Shown piece after piece: positions 1 through 6,986 of a stretch of 12,320 nucleotides of DNA (its first letter is position 1; each line of letters starts with the position of its first letter). Under the pieces are notes generated by a model. That model had not been told where the DNA came from. It ran no database searches and saw nothing but the letters and a program-made list of their open reading frames with translations. Source of the stretch: an uncultured Prevotella sp. (GTDB lineage Bacteria > Bacteroidota > Bacteroidia > Bacteroidales > Bacteroidaceae); NCBI GenBank assembly GCA_900548745.1, contig URLQ01000087.1, positions 1-12,320 on the forward strand, given 5' to 3'. The position numbers and the translations under genes were made by a program.

Positions 1-43
1 ATGCTGCAGCCAGTCCGATGGCAATGATAAAGTTGTTTTTCAT
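1..43 (-). CDS. 5' end of an unidentified membrane or exported protein (partial)
   Basis: An ATG at 43 on the minus strand opens a frame that runs off the left edge of the window after 14 codons, read as MKNNFIIAIGLAAA. A short polar start with one Lys followed by a hydrophobic run is what a signal peptide or first membrane segment looks like, but too little is visible to name a family. The start is supported by a good Bacteroidetes -7 box about 30 nt upstream (72-79). The gap of about 250 bp to the preceding minus-strand gene and that promoter suggest it is transcribed separately. Confidence 0.55.
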   Translation of the reverse strand, partial: MKNNFIIAIGLAAA

Positions 44-71
44 ATTAGTTGATTTTTTGAGTCTTTGGATG

Positions 72-79
72 CAAATATA
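72..79 (-). promoter_or_regulatory. Bacteroidetes-type -7 promoter element for the partial gene at 1-43
   Basis: Read on the minus strand the bases are TATATTTG, an exact match to the TAnnTTTG -7 box used by the primary sigma factor of Bacteroidetes. The start of transcription would fall near 65, leaving a leader of about 20 nt before the ATG at 43. At the expected distance upstream I see no clear TTTG -33 box, so this rests on the -7 element alone. Confidence 0.5.
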
Positions 80-295
80 AGTAAAAATTTCCTATTAACC
101 GAGTAATATGAAAAAGTTTTATCGATTTCCTGTCTTATGGCTTAGTCCTGACCTTTAGAAGAATGAACCTGGTTCGCTGGTTTTTAATGCAACGATGGTA
201 CATTTTGTAATTGATAAATTTGGCAGTTTGACCTGTGTCAAATAATTTGGAAATGAATTGTAATGGTGTCGTAAAATGAAATTAATATATGCGGT

Positions 296-1546
296 TCATC
301 TGATTTGTACTTCCTTGAAACCTACAAGTCGGTCGGTGCGGTCTCCCTGACCACGGTAGTAAATGAGAGTTTGGTATTTATTCTCTGTTTGGAAGAAACT
401 GCCTTCGGTAGGCATTATTGCTGTGGTGCCGTCATTGTTGAGCATGACGTATTGGTAGGAATAATAGCCGAGTTTCAGCAGAATGCTTGCCTCGTAGCAT
501 TTCTTTATTTCATTATATTGCATCTTGTATTCGGGCAGGAAGCGGTCGTAAGTCCATGCGCCGTTGATGTATACATCGCCAGGAACGGGAGCACCGCTGT
601 TCAAATTAAAGTGAACATACATGTATTCGCTTGCCCGGTCGTTCTCGATGTTGTCGCTGTTGCGGATGTAGAACGCACCATTGGCATCCTCGTCGTAGAG
701 ATAGTTAGGGCGTGGTTCGTCGGCAAAAAGATAGGCATGGAAATTAGAACCGTCCCAACTTATATTGTCAACTCCGAGCGTGGCATGCGAAGTGGCAAGC
801 GTTTCAAACTTATGGTATTCGTTGCCTGCGTCAAAGATAAGGTTGCGGTTGTGGGCCCATTGCAGACCGTTGACGGTAGTGTATTGTGGCTTTACGTTGA
901 TTTTTGCATTATCCCATCTTCCGTTTTGCAGTACCACGGTCTTTATCTGTGAGGAAGGGTCGGTGACGCGCAGTCCGTTATAGCCTACAGACATTCCAAC
1001 CTGTTGGTGTGACTGGTTGGTGTCGATGTCGGTATTTGTAGAAACCTCCATGCCTATATTAACCACAGGTTCCACCACCATGAAGCAGGCAGAGAGAATC
1101 TTCTCGCCGCTATTGTCGTCAGTTACCGTCAGTCGGTAGTTGCCGCTCAGCTTCAGGCGGCATTTCTCGTTGGGGATTGTTAGGCGGTAGTGGGTGTAGA
1201 GTACGTTGGTGTTTATGGATTCTTCTATGTCATCTATAGTGTTGTCGGCGGAGAAGCCCTCGATGAAGTCACTGGCAAAGAGCGATTCGGTAGTAGACCA
1301 GTCAGCCTCGCAGTGCTCTATGCTGTAGGTAAAGCGCCGGTAGGTATGTGTAAGGTCGTCGAAAGCTATGTTCATCACGTTGGTAGGACTATAATCGTGG
1401 AGCTTCATTACAGGCATAGCTAACCACCTGTCTCCGCAGACCACTTGAAGGGAACGAATATCCTTAGAGTATATCTCGTGATACTGGGCGTAAGAGACTG
1501 ATGCCGTTATAGATATGATGAGTGACAGAAGAATGCGTCTTAACAT
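296..1546 (-). CDS. Type IX secretion system plug-like protein (DUF5103 family), exported
   Basis: This 416-residue protein starts with a clear signal peptide: Arg-Arg at 3-4, a hydrophobic core at about 5-17, and a cleavage site after SYA at 20. The rest looks like a beta-rich periplasmic or outer-membrane-associated protein, with no further membrane segment. The overall length, the N-terminal region and the C-terminal end (YYRGQGDRTDRLVGF) match what I know of DUF5103, now described as the type IX secretion plug family. In Flavobacterium johnsoniae a Plug protein closes the periplasmic side of the SprA translocon channel when no substrate is present. That role is inferred here from family resemblance. 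The ATG lies only 2 nt after the purN stop, so it should be translated from the purN transcript. No other T9SS component is in the window. Confidence 0.8.
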   Translation of the reverse strand: MLRRILLSLIISITASVSYAQYHEIYSKDIRSLQVVCGDRWLAMPVMKLHDYSPTNVMNIAFDDLTHTYRRFTYSIEHCEADWSTTESLFASDFIEGFSADNTIDDIEESINTNVLYTHYRLTIPNEKCRLKLSGNYRLTVTDDNSGEKILSACFMVVEPVVNIGMEVSTNTDIDTNQSHQQVGMSVGYNGLRVTDPSSQIKTVVLQNGRWDNAKINVKPQYTTVNGLQWAHNRNLIFDAGNEYHKFETLATSHATLGVDNISWDGSNFHAYLFADEPRPNYLYDEDANGAFYIRNSDNIENDRASEYMYVHFNLNSGAPVPGDVYINGAWTYDRFLPEYKMQYNEIKKCYEASILLKLGYYSYQYVMLNNDGTTAIMPTEGSFFQTENKYQTLIYYRGQGDRTDRLVGFKEVQIR

Positions 1547-1548
1547 GA

Positions 1549-2121
1549 TTAAGCCTCCTCTCTGATTATTTTTTCTATTATGGAAGGGTAGTGGGCATAT
1601 TCCAGCTTGTGTACTTTCTCTGCTATCTCCTCAGCACTGTCGTCAGGGGAGACTGGTGTGGAATACTGTGCAATGATTTCTCCACGGTCGTATTCGTTGT
1701 TCACGAAATGTATTGTTATACCGCTTTCCTTTTCGTTGTTTTCCTTCACAGCCTCATGAACATGAATGCCATACATTCCTTTTCCTCCGTATTTAGGCAG
1801 AAGAGAAGGGTGGATGTTGACAATCCTGTGGGGATAGTTGTCTATTAGGAATGAGGGGATAAACAGCATGAATCCTGCCAGAACGATAAGGTCGATGCAC
1901 TTTTCTCTGAGCAGCGGAAGCATAATGGAACTGTCGGAGATACTGTCTTTGGGCACTATGCTGATGTCTGTGTCAAGACGCTTTGCCCGTTCTATTACTT
2001 TTGCCGAAGGGTTGTTGGTGACGACGAGTACTACACGTGCCACCTCGGACTGTGAGAAATGCTTTATGATATTCTCGCAGTTGGAACCGTTGCCGGAAGC
2101 GAATATTGCAATCTTTTTCAT
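1549..2121 (-). CDS. purN: Phosphoribosylglycinamide formyltransferase (GAR transformylase)
   Basis: This enzyme transfers a formyl group from 10-formyltetrahydrofolate to glycinamide ribonucleotide, the third step of de novo purine synthesis, in the cytoplasm. The 190-residue product matches the family length. It opens with the phosphate-binding segment IFASGNGSN (6-14). It has the catalytic Asn102 and His104 in VNIHPSLLPKYGG and the catalytic Asp145 in NNEYDRGEII, equivalent to Asn106, His108 and Asp144 of E. coli. A longer frame begins at 2208, but its extra 29 residues are low-complexity Ser/Thr, lie before the conserved start of the fold and overlap the hslR gene, so I take the ATG at 2121. 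It follows hslR by 13 nt and precedes the DUF5103 gene by 2 nt. No other purine gene is nearby, which suggests expression tied to the translation cluster rather than a pur operon. Confidence 0.95.
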   Translation of the reverse strand: MKKIAIFASGNGSNCENIIKHFSQSEVARVVLVVTNNPSAKVIERAKRLDTDISIVPKDSISDSSIMLPLLREKCIDLIVLAGFMLFIPSFLIDNYPHRIVNIHPSLLPKYGGKGMYGIHVHEAVKENNEKESGITIHFVNNEYDRGEIIAQYSTPVSPDDSAEEIAEKVHKLEYAHYPSIIEKIIREEA

Positions 2122-2134
2122 TATCTTGGAATCA

Positions 2135-2563
2135 TCAATAGTTGTCGTAATCTTCATTGTCGTCGTCATCATCGAAACCGAAGAGGGCAGGGTCGATGAA
2201 AGCATCAAGGCTGCGCCGCTCCTTCTTTGTCGGTCTGCCTGTGCCTCGTGCTCTGTCTACGAATCCGCTGATGCGGCTCATCTCAAGAATTTCATACTGC
2301 TTAGGGTCTGTTACGTTCTCATATATGTTAGGTATGAGTTTAGCTCCCACGCGCTGCTCTATACATTGCAGTATTCTGAAGGAGTATATCACTGGCGGCT
2401 TCTTCACGCTTACAGTCTCTCCAGCCTTCACCATGTGCGAAGGCTTCACGTTGACGCCGTTTATCGTGACTCTACTGTTCTTGCATGCGTCTGCTGCTAT
2501 GGAGCGAGTCTTGAAGATACGTGCTGCCCATAGCCATTTGTCAATGCGTGCTGTATCTGCCAT
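2135..2563 (-). CDS. hslR: S4-domain RNA-binding protein, Hsp15/HslR-like
   Basis: This 142-residue protein begins with an S4 RNA-binding domain at about residues 5-65, including RIDKWLWAARIFKTRS and the turn RVTINGVNVKPSHMVKAGE. The E. coli homologue Hsp15 binds free 50S subunits that still carry peptidyl-tRNA after a failed round of translation. After the S4 domain comes a basic segment GRPTKKERRSLDAF, then a strikingly acidic tail with DDDDDNEDYDNY at the very end. The ATG shares its first base with the last base of the pth stop codon (TAATG), implying translational coupling. The neighbour Pth cleaves peptidyl-tRNA, so the two are plausible partners in rescuing stalled chains; this link is inference. 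The symbol is by similarity, since other small S4 proteins share this fold. Confidence 0.85.
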   Translation of the reverse strand: MADTARIDKWLWAARIFKTRSIAADACKNSRVTINGVNVKPSHMVKAGETVSVKKPPVIYSFRILQCIEQRVGAKLIPNIYENVTDPKQYEILEMSRISGFVDRARGTGRPTKKERRSLDAFIDPALFGFDDDDDNEDYDNY

Positions 2564-3135
2564 TATTGTTTCTTGTGGTTAAACTGGTTCATTGTAATGT
2601 CAATGCCTGCGAGGGCGAAGCTCTTGATTATTTCCCCTGCGGTCTTTATCGAAGGGGCAAGGGTCTGCATCTCTTCGGCGTTGTATTTGCCGAGCACCCA
2701 TTCCACCTGCATGCCGCGTTGAAATTCATTGCCGATGCCTACGCGGAGCCTTGCATACTTCTGTGTGCCGATAACCGACTGTATGTTTCCGAGTCCGTTA
2801 TGTCCTCCATTGCTGCCGCTGCCTTTCAAGCGCAGGTTTCCGAGTGGCAATGACAGGTCGTCAACGATGACGAGCAGGTGCTCCACGGGGATGTTCTCCT
2901 TGTTCATCCAGTATCTTACGGCATTGCCGCTGAGGTTCATGAATGTTGTAGGCTTGAGCAGAAAGAGTTTTCTTCCCTTGACGGATGTTTCCGCCACGAA
3001 GCCATATCTCTTGTCTGCAAACGAGGTGCCTGCATCGTTGGCAAAGCTGTCGAGCACCATAAAGCCGGTGTTGTGTCTTGTCTTGTCGTATTCGTCGCCA
3101 GGGTTTCCCAGTCCGACGATAAGAAATTTCTCCAT
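2563..3135 (-). CDS. pth: Peptidyl-tRNA hydrolase
   Basis: Pth hydrolyses the ester bond between peptide and tRNA in peptidyl-tRNAs that drop off the ribosome, freeing tRNA for reuse. The 190 residues match the usual bacterial length. Hallmarks are visible in order: [19 protein letters not shown] at 4-22 with Asn11 and the catalytic His21, TFMNLSG with Asn67, the [11 protein letters not shown] segment with Asp93, and [11 protein letters not shown] with Asn113. It lies downstream of rplY, a pairing common across bacteria, but an intrinsic-terminator-like hairpin sits in the 94-nt gap between them, so pth is probably expressed at a lower level by read-through. Its stop overlaps the hslR start by one base. 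I see no separate consensus promoter in the gap. Confidence 0.97.
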   Translation of the reverse strand: MEKFLIVGLGNPGDEYDKTRHNTGFMVLDSFANDAGTSFADKRYGFVAETSVKGRKLFLLKPTTFMNLSGNAVRYWMNKENIPVEHLLVIVDDLSLPLGNLRLKGSGSNGGHNGLGNIQSVIGTQKYARLRVGIGNEFQRGMQVEWVLGKYNAEEMQTLAPSIKTAGEIIKSFALAGIDITMNQFNHKKQ

Positions 3136-3155
3136 TGTGTGTCTGTTATATGAAA

Positions 3156-3195
3156 AAGAGGTGATTCCAAATATTGATATTCGGAACCACCTCTT
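3156..3195 (-). terminator. Rho-independent terminator or attenuator between rplY and pth
   Basis: Two 19-nt arms, 3156-3174 and 3177-3195, are complementary apart from two positions, enclosing a very small loop. On the minus strand both exceptions become G-U pairs, so the transcript forms an unbroken stem; on the plus strand they would be A-C mismatches. The minus-strand stem ends in CCTCTT and runs into a stretch of five U residues (3157-3153). This is the arrangement expected for a terminator serving rplY. Because pth, hslR, purN and the DUF5103 gene follow with no visible promoter, partial read-through is likely. Confidence 0.75.
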
Positions 3196-3229
3196 CTATA
3201 AATATCTTTAACTTGTTCAGCTTGCTGTA

Positions 3230-3826
3230 TTAAGCCTCTGTCTCGTTAGCTGCAGCGATAGACTTACGTGTAGCTTTGATTGAGCAAACGACAACGTTCT
3301 TGCTTGTTGCCATTTCAAGTCCCTCAAAGTGGAGGTCGCCAACCTTGATGCTCTTGCCGATAGTAAGTGCAGTAACGTCGATATCGAGGTGCTCAGGAAT
3401 ATCCTGGTATTTTGCTGTAACGTTGATCTTTCTGATAGAAAGGTTCATACGTCCACCGTCACGTACACCCTGTGCAAGACCGTTGAGCTTAACAGGAATA
3501 CCGATAGTGATAGGCTTCTGGTCGTTAACCTCATAGAAGTCAACGTGGAGCAGAGCGTCTGTTACTGGGTGGAACTGCAGCTCCTTCAGGATTGCAGTGT
3601 GCTCCTCGCCGTCAAGAACAAGCTTGATAACGTAGATATGAGGAGTGTAAACAATCTTTCTCAGCTCGCTCATTGGGCAAGCGATAGACATTGCCAATGG
3701 TGCGCCGTTCTCGTCCTTAGCCTCTCCATAGATATTGCAAGGGATGAGTCCTTCCTTACGCATTGCCTTAGCGGCTTTCTTACCGATGTCAGCTCTTTTC
3801 TGACCTTTAACTTCAACTTCTTTCAT
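3230..3826 (-). CDS. rplY: 50S ribosomal protein bL25, long Ctc/TL5 form
   Basis: bL25 binds 5S rRNA in the central protuberance of the large subunit. The 198-residue product is the long form: an N-terminal 5S-binding domain (about 1-90, starting near GQKRADIGKKAAKAMRKEG and continuing through NIYG) followed by the C-terminal beta domain found in Ctc/TL5 proteins (about 95-185), with PITIGIPVKLNGLAQGVRDGG as its entry strand. The E. coli protein has only the first domain. The tail is Ala/Glu-rich. The gene has its own strong promoter (3918-3949) with a leader of roughly 85 nt, and is followed by a terminator-like hairpin, so it is probably expressed mostly as a single-gene transcript with read-through into pth. 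Confidence 0.97.
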   Translation of the reverse strand: MKEVEVKGQKRADIGKKAAKAMRKEGLIPCNIYGEAKDENGAPLAMSIACPMSELRKIVYTPHIYVIKLVLDGEEHTAILKELQFHPVTDALLHVDFYEVNDQKPITIGIPVKLNGLAQGVRDGGRMNLSIRKINVTAKYQDIPEHLDIDVTALTIGKSIKVGDLHFEGLEMATSKNVVVCSIKATRKSIAAANETEA

Positions 3827-3917
3827 AATTGTGTTACTCTAAATTAAGTTGTTAATAAATATTTGCTTAATTCACCATCACACGGAATTTTATTCGCGAG
3901 TGCTTGAAAAAGCGATG

Positions 3918-3949
3918 CAAAGGTATTGCTTTTTTGCTTAACTCACAAA
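3918..3949 (-). promoter_or_regulatory. Promoter for rplY: TTTG-N20-TACCTTTG
   Basis: On the minus strand there is TTTG at 3949-3946, exactly 20 bases, then TACCTTTG at 3925-3918. This matches the Bacteroidetes primary sigma factor consensus (TTTG, 19-21 bases, TAnnTTTG) in both boxes and in spacing. Transcription should begin near 3911, giving a leader of about 85 nt before the rplY ATG at 3826. It is the only consensus promoter I see for the five-gene minus-strand cluster. Confidence 0.8.
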
Positions 3950-3986
3950 TATTCCGCATAAAAATAAATAAAACCCCTCTTTTTTC

Positions 3987-4017
3987 TTGCACGTACCATC
4001 TAATTTGACTATTTTTG
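3987..4017 (+). promoter_or_regulatory. Promoter for nusB: TTG-N20-TATTTTTG
   Basis: TTG at 3987-3989 is followed after 20 bases by TATTTTTG at 4010-4017, a match to the Bacteroidetes -33/-7 promoter form. The expected transcription start near 4024 lies upstream of the ATG at 4060 but downstream of an alternative upstream ATG at 4015, so it also decides the nusB start. It faces away from the rplY promoter, with the two -33 boxes less than 40 bp apart. Confidence 0.75.
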
Positions 4018-4059
4018 CAGTGGTTTTTGAAATACACAATTCATTTATATAATTATAAG

Positions 4060-4995
4060 ATGATAAACAGAGAATTGATAAGGATAAAAATTGTCCAGTT
4101 AACCTATGCATACTATCAGAACGGCAATCATAACATGGATAATGCAGAGAAAGAACTTTTGTTCAGTCTTTCAAAGGCTTATGACCTGTATAATTGTCTC
4201 TTGTCGCTGATTGTTGCTGTATCAAGAGAAGCACATTTGCACTATGACGTTGAGGTGGCACGTGCAAGAAGAGAAGGAAAGGATGTTCCTTCTGGCAAGT
4301 TTGCCAACAACAGGTTCGCCATGCAGCTCGAAGAGAACAAGCAGCTCTGTGAGTATATGGAAACCCAGAAGCAGTCGTGGGCAGACAATATAGAGTTTGT
4401 CAGAAACCTTCTTTCACAGATGGAGCAGTCTCAGATTTATAAGGACTATATTGATAGTCCGGAGGATTCGTATGAGGATGACCGTGAGGTGTGGCGCAAG
4501 CTATACAAGGCTCTTATCATGGAGAATGAGAATCTGGATTCTCTGCTTGAGGAAAGAAGTCTCTATTGGAATGATGATAAGGAAATCGTAGACACCTTTG
4601 TGCTGAAGACCATCAAGCGCTTTGATCCTAAGAACAAGGCGAAGCAGGAGCTGTTGCCGGAGTTCAAGGATGAGGAGGACAAGGATTTTGCAGTGAAGCT
4701 CTTCCGTGCCACAATTCTCAATGCCGACCAGTATCAGAGATTCATGAGCGAGACATCTCGCAATTGGGACTTCTCGCGCTTGGCATATATGGATGTGGTA
4801 ATAATGCAGATTGCCATTGCTGAGATGATGAACTTCCCGAATATCCCGGTCAGCGTTACCATTAACGAATATGTTGACTTGGCGAAGCTCTATAGTACGC
4901 CGAAGAGCGGTTCGTACATCAATGGAATGCTTGATGCCATCGCACACTATTTGGCTGACACCGGAAAGATGATGAAGGTGGTGAACAAGAGATAA
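4060..4995 (+). CDS. nusB: Transcription antitermination factor NusB, long Bacteroidetes form
   Basis: NusB, with NusE (S10), binds boxA RNA and supports antitermination on rRNA operons. The NusB signature is split. Residues 1-20 (MINRELIRIKIVQLTYAYYQ) give the first helix, and the last 100 or so residues carry the helical core, ending in PVSVTINEYVDLAKLYSTPKSGSYINGMLD, the family's most conserved region. Between them lie about 180 charged, mostly helical residues, making 311 residues against 139 in E. coli; long forms are usual in Bacteroidetes. The frame is open from 4015, but the nusB promoter's -7 box covers that codon, so the ATG at 4060 is the start. It heads the run nusB-yajC-ybbR-coaE. 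Confidence 0.93.
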   Translation: MINRELIRIKIVQLTYAYYQNGNHNMDNAEKELLFSLSKAYDLYNCLLSLIVAVSREAHLHYDVEVARARREGKDVPSGKFANNRFAMQLEENKQLCEYMETQKQSWADNIEFVRNLLSQMEQSQIYKDYIDSPEDSYEDDREVWRKLYKALIMENENLDSLLEERSLYWNDDKEIVDTFVLKTIKRFDPKNKAKQELLPEFKDEEDKDFAVKLFRATILNADQYQRFMSETSRNWDFSRLAYMDVVIMQIAIAEMMNFPNIPVSVTINEYVDLAKLYSTPKSGSYINGMLDAIAHYLADTGKMMKVVNKR

Positions 4996-5090
4996 TGTTA
5001 TTTATACCTTATATATATAGATAGATAACGACATTCTAATCTTAAAAAACAAATATAACAACAATATAATTTTAAAGAAAACAAACGGTT

Positions 5091-5420
5091 ATGAATACAA
5101 CAATGTTTTTGGCAGCTCAGGCTGCAGGTGGTGGCTCAATGCAGTTCCTGATCATGATGGTGGCAATCTTCGCTATCATGTGGTTCTTTATGATTCGTCC
5201 ACAGCAGAAGAAACAGAAAGAAATACGTAATTTCCAGAACTCTCTGAAGGAAGGTTCCAGCGTCGTTACCGGCGGCGGTATCTATGGAACAGTGAAGAGA
5301 ATAGACCTTACAACAAACAAGGTTGAGCTTGAGATTGCCAAAGGTGTGGTAATCACAGTAGACAAGGGTTATGTATTTGCTGACATATCAGCTACAGCAG
5401 CTGCTGTCCAGAAGAAATAA
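5091..5420 (+). CDS. yajC: Sec translocon accessory subunit YajC
   Basis: YajC is a small inner-membrane protein that associates with SecDF and the SecYEG channel. The 109-residue product has a short Gly/Ala-rich N-terminus, a single membrane segment at about 17-36 rich in Ile, Met and Phe, then the diagnostic junction FFMIRPQQKKQKE. This is followed by the small conserved domain with SSVVTGGGIYGTVKRID and a beta-rich C-terminal stretch ending in lysines. It follows nusB after a 95-nt AT-rich gap, and its stop codon overlaps the ybbR start (TAATG). The 50 bases before its ATG are almost only A, T and C with no Shine-Dalgarno site, as is typical for well-translated genes in this phylum. secDF is not in the window. 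Confidence 0.95.
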   Translation: MNTTMFLAAQAAGGGSMQFLIMMVAIFAIMWFFMIRPQQKKQKEIRNFQNSLKEGSSVVTGGGIYGTVKRIDLTTNKVELEIAKGVVITVDKGYVFADISATAAAVQKK

Positions 5421-6403
5421 TGGAACACAGTATTATACAGAATATTTACACAACGGTCAGAAACTCCTTCTTCAATATAGTGAACAAGGAATTCCTGATT
5501 TTTTTATTCTTCCTTGCGCTGAGTGGGGCCTTCTGGCTTATGCTTGCCTTGAACGACACTTATGAGAAGGAGGTCAAGATACCTGTGCGCATAGTTAATA
5601 TACCGAAGAACGTGGTTGTAACGAGCGATATTGATGATACTTTGCGCGTTGTGCTTCGTGACAAGGGTTACACGTTGTGTACATATCTGTATGGCGATGG
5701 CATAAAGAGAGTAAATCTGCCTTTTGGCTCATACATAAAGAAAAAAGGCTATGGTGTGGTTTCTTATTCCGAATTGTCAAAGGTCATAAATCTGAATATC
5801 TACAGTTCGTCGAGAATTGTAAGCATAAAGCCTGAGAAATTTGAATATTTCTACAACTATGGCATGTATAAGCGCATGCCTGTAAAACTGTTCGGAAACA
5901 TCGTTCCGAGTGCAAGCTATTATCTTGCCAAGGTGGAGTTTTCTCCAAGCATGGTGGATGTATACGGCAGCCAGCAGATGCTCGACAGCATAAAATGTAT
6001 TTATACCGAGCGTCTTAATATCCGGAATCTGAAGGACACCATAGTAAGAAATCTTGATCTGATGGATATAAAGGGCGTGAAATGTGTACCGTCGCGTGTC
6101 CGGATTTCCGTTTACCCGGATGTCCTTACAGAGGAGAATGTAGAGGTACCTATCGTAGCAGCCAACATGCCGGAGGGTAAGGTGCTGCGTACGTTCCCTT
6201 CAAGGGTAAAGGTGATATTCACTGTCGGAGCAAGTATCTTCCGAACAATCACGCCGGATAAATTCAAAGTCGTCGTTGACTATAATGAAATCGTAGACAA
6301 TCCGTCGGAGAAATGCACGTTGAAGGTCATTTCTGTGCCTCATGGCATAAGGAATGCTCATACGGAAGTATCGCAAGTGGATTATCTGATAGAGGAACAA
6401 TAA
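5420..6403 (+). CDS. YbbR-like domain membrane protein
   Basis: This 327-residue protein has a cytoplasmic N-terminal stretch, one membrane segment at about 25-44 (FLIFLFFLALSGAFWLMLAL), and an extracytoplasmic part made of beta-rich YbbR-type repeats. The first repeat begins near EVKIPVRIVNIPKNVVVTS, and another is recognisable near NVEVPIVAANMPEGKVLRTFPS. In Firmicutes a YbbR protein (CdaR) regulates the cyclic-di-AMP synthase CdaA encoded beside it. No such cyclase gene is present here, so that role cannot be assumed. The start overlaps the yajC stop by one base (TAATG), implying coupled translation, and coaE follows after 16 nt. This yajC-ybbR-coaE order is a familiar one in Bacteroidetes. 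The biochemical function is unknown to me. Confidence 0.85.
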   Translation: MEHSIIQNIYTTVRNSFFNIVNKEFLIFLFFLALSGAFWLMLALNDTYEKEVKIPVRIVNIPKNVVVTSDIDDTLRVVLRDKGYTLCTYLYGDGIKRVNLPFGSYIKKKGYGVVSYSELSKVINLNIYSSSRIVSIKPEKFEYFYNYGMYKRMPVKLFGNIVPSASYYLAKVEFSPSMVDVYGSQQMLDSIKCIYTERLNIRNLKDTIVRNLDLMDIKGVKCVPSRVRISVYPDVLTEENVEVPIVAANMPEGKVLRTFPSRVKVIFTVGASIFRTITPDKFKVVVDYNEIVDNPSEKCTLKVISVPHGIRNAHTEVSQVDYLIEEQ

Positions 6404-6419
6404 TATATTACTGCAGGAT

Positions 6420-6986
6420 ATGAAAACAGCTATAACCGGAGGAATAGGAAGCGGAAAATCGTATGTATGCAGACTTCTTTCAGAGTATGGAGTTCAGGTA
6501 TACGACTGCGATAGTGCTGCAAAGAGGATAATGAGAGAGTCGGCTGAGGTTAGAAGACAGCTGACGGAAGCGATAGGAGAAGGTGCCTACAACGGCAACG
6601 AGCCGGACAAGGCGTATATCGCTTCGTTCATACTCGCTTCCGATGAGAACGCAAAGCTCGTAAACTCCGTCATTCATCCGGCTGTAGCAAAGGATTTCAT
6701 TGCGTCAGGATATGATTTTATGGAGTGTGCTATCCTATATACAAGTGGCTTCGACAAGCTTGTGGATAAGGTTGTTTGTGTGACCGCTCCTCTTGATGTG
6801 AGGATTGACAGAATAATGAAGCGCAATGGCATAACCAAGGAGAAAGCCCAAGAGTGGATAGACTGTCAGATGAGTCAGGAAGAGGTGGCAAAGCGCAGCG
6901 ACTATGTCATACAGAATGATGGTAAGGAGGAACTTAACTGTCAGATAGAGAAAATATTGGAGTCTGTGAAAACTGTCCGACAGTAA
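6420..6986 (+). CDS. coaE: Dephospho-CoA kinase
   Basis: CoaE phosphorylates the 3'-hydroxyl of dephospho-CoA with ATP, the last step of coenzyme A synthesis, in the cytoplasm. The 188 residues fit the family. Seen in order are the Walker A loop GGIGSGKS at 7-14, the substrate-binding VYDCDSAAKRIM near 27-38, the LVNSVIHPAV segment, a diverged AILYTSGFD where others have a PLLFE-like motif, and the lid region RIDRIMKRNGITKEKA followed by EEVAKRSDYVIQNDG. All key residues for ATP binding are present. It lies 16 nt after ybbR. Its final codons and stop form part of a hairpin (6971-6998). Confidence 0.95.
   Translation: MKTAITGGIGSGKSYVCRLLSEYGVQVYDCDSAAKRIMRESAEVRRQLTEAIGEGAYNGNEPDKAYIASFILASDENAKLVNSVIHPAVAKDFIASGYDFMECAILYTSGFDKLVDKVVCVTAPLDVRIDRIMKRNGITKEKAQEWIDCQMSQEEVAKRSDYVIQNDGKEELNCQIEKILESVKTVRQ

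Noticed and set aside
215..222. TAAATTTG on the plus strand, matching the -7 promoter form
   Set aside because: No -33 box at the right distance and no plus-strand gene follows; only antisense frames lie downstream.
305..952. Long plus-strand open frame of 215 codons opposite the plug-like gene
   Set aside because: It lies wholly antisense to a recognisable protein with a signal peptide, and its translation resembles no family. The reading is a by-product of codon use on the other strand.
1838..2533. Plus-strand open frame of 231 codons across purN and hslR
   Set aside because: Antisense to two well-supported genes and with a low-complexity Ile/Val run that is the complement of the Asp-rich tail of the S4 protein.
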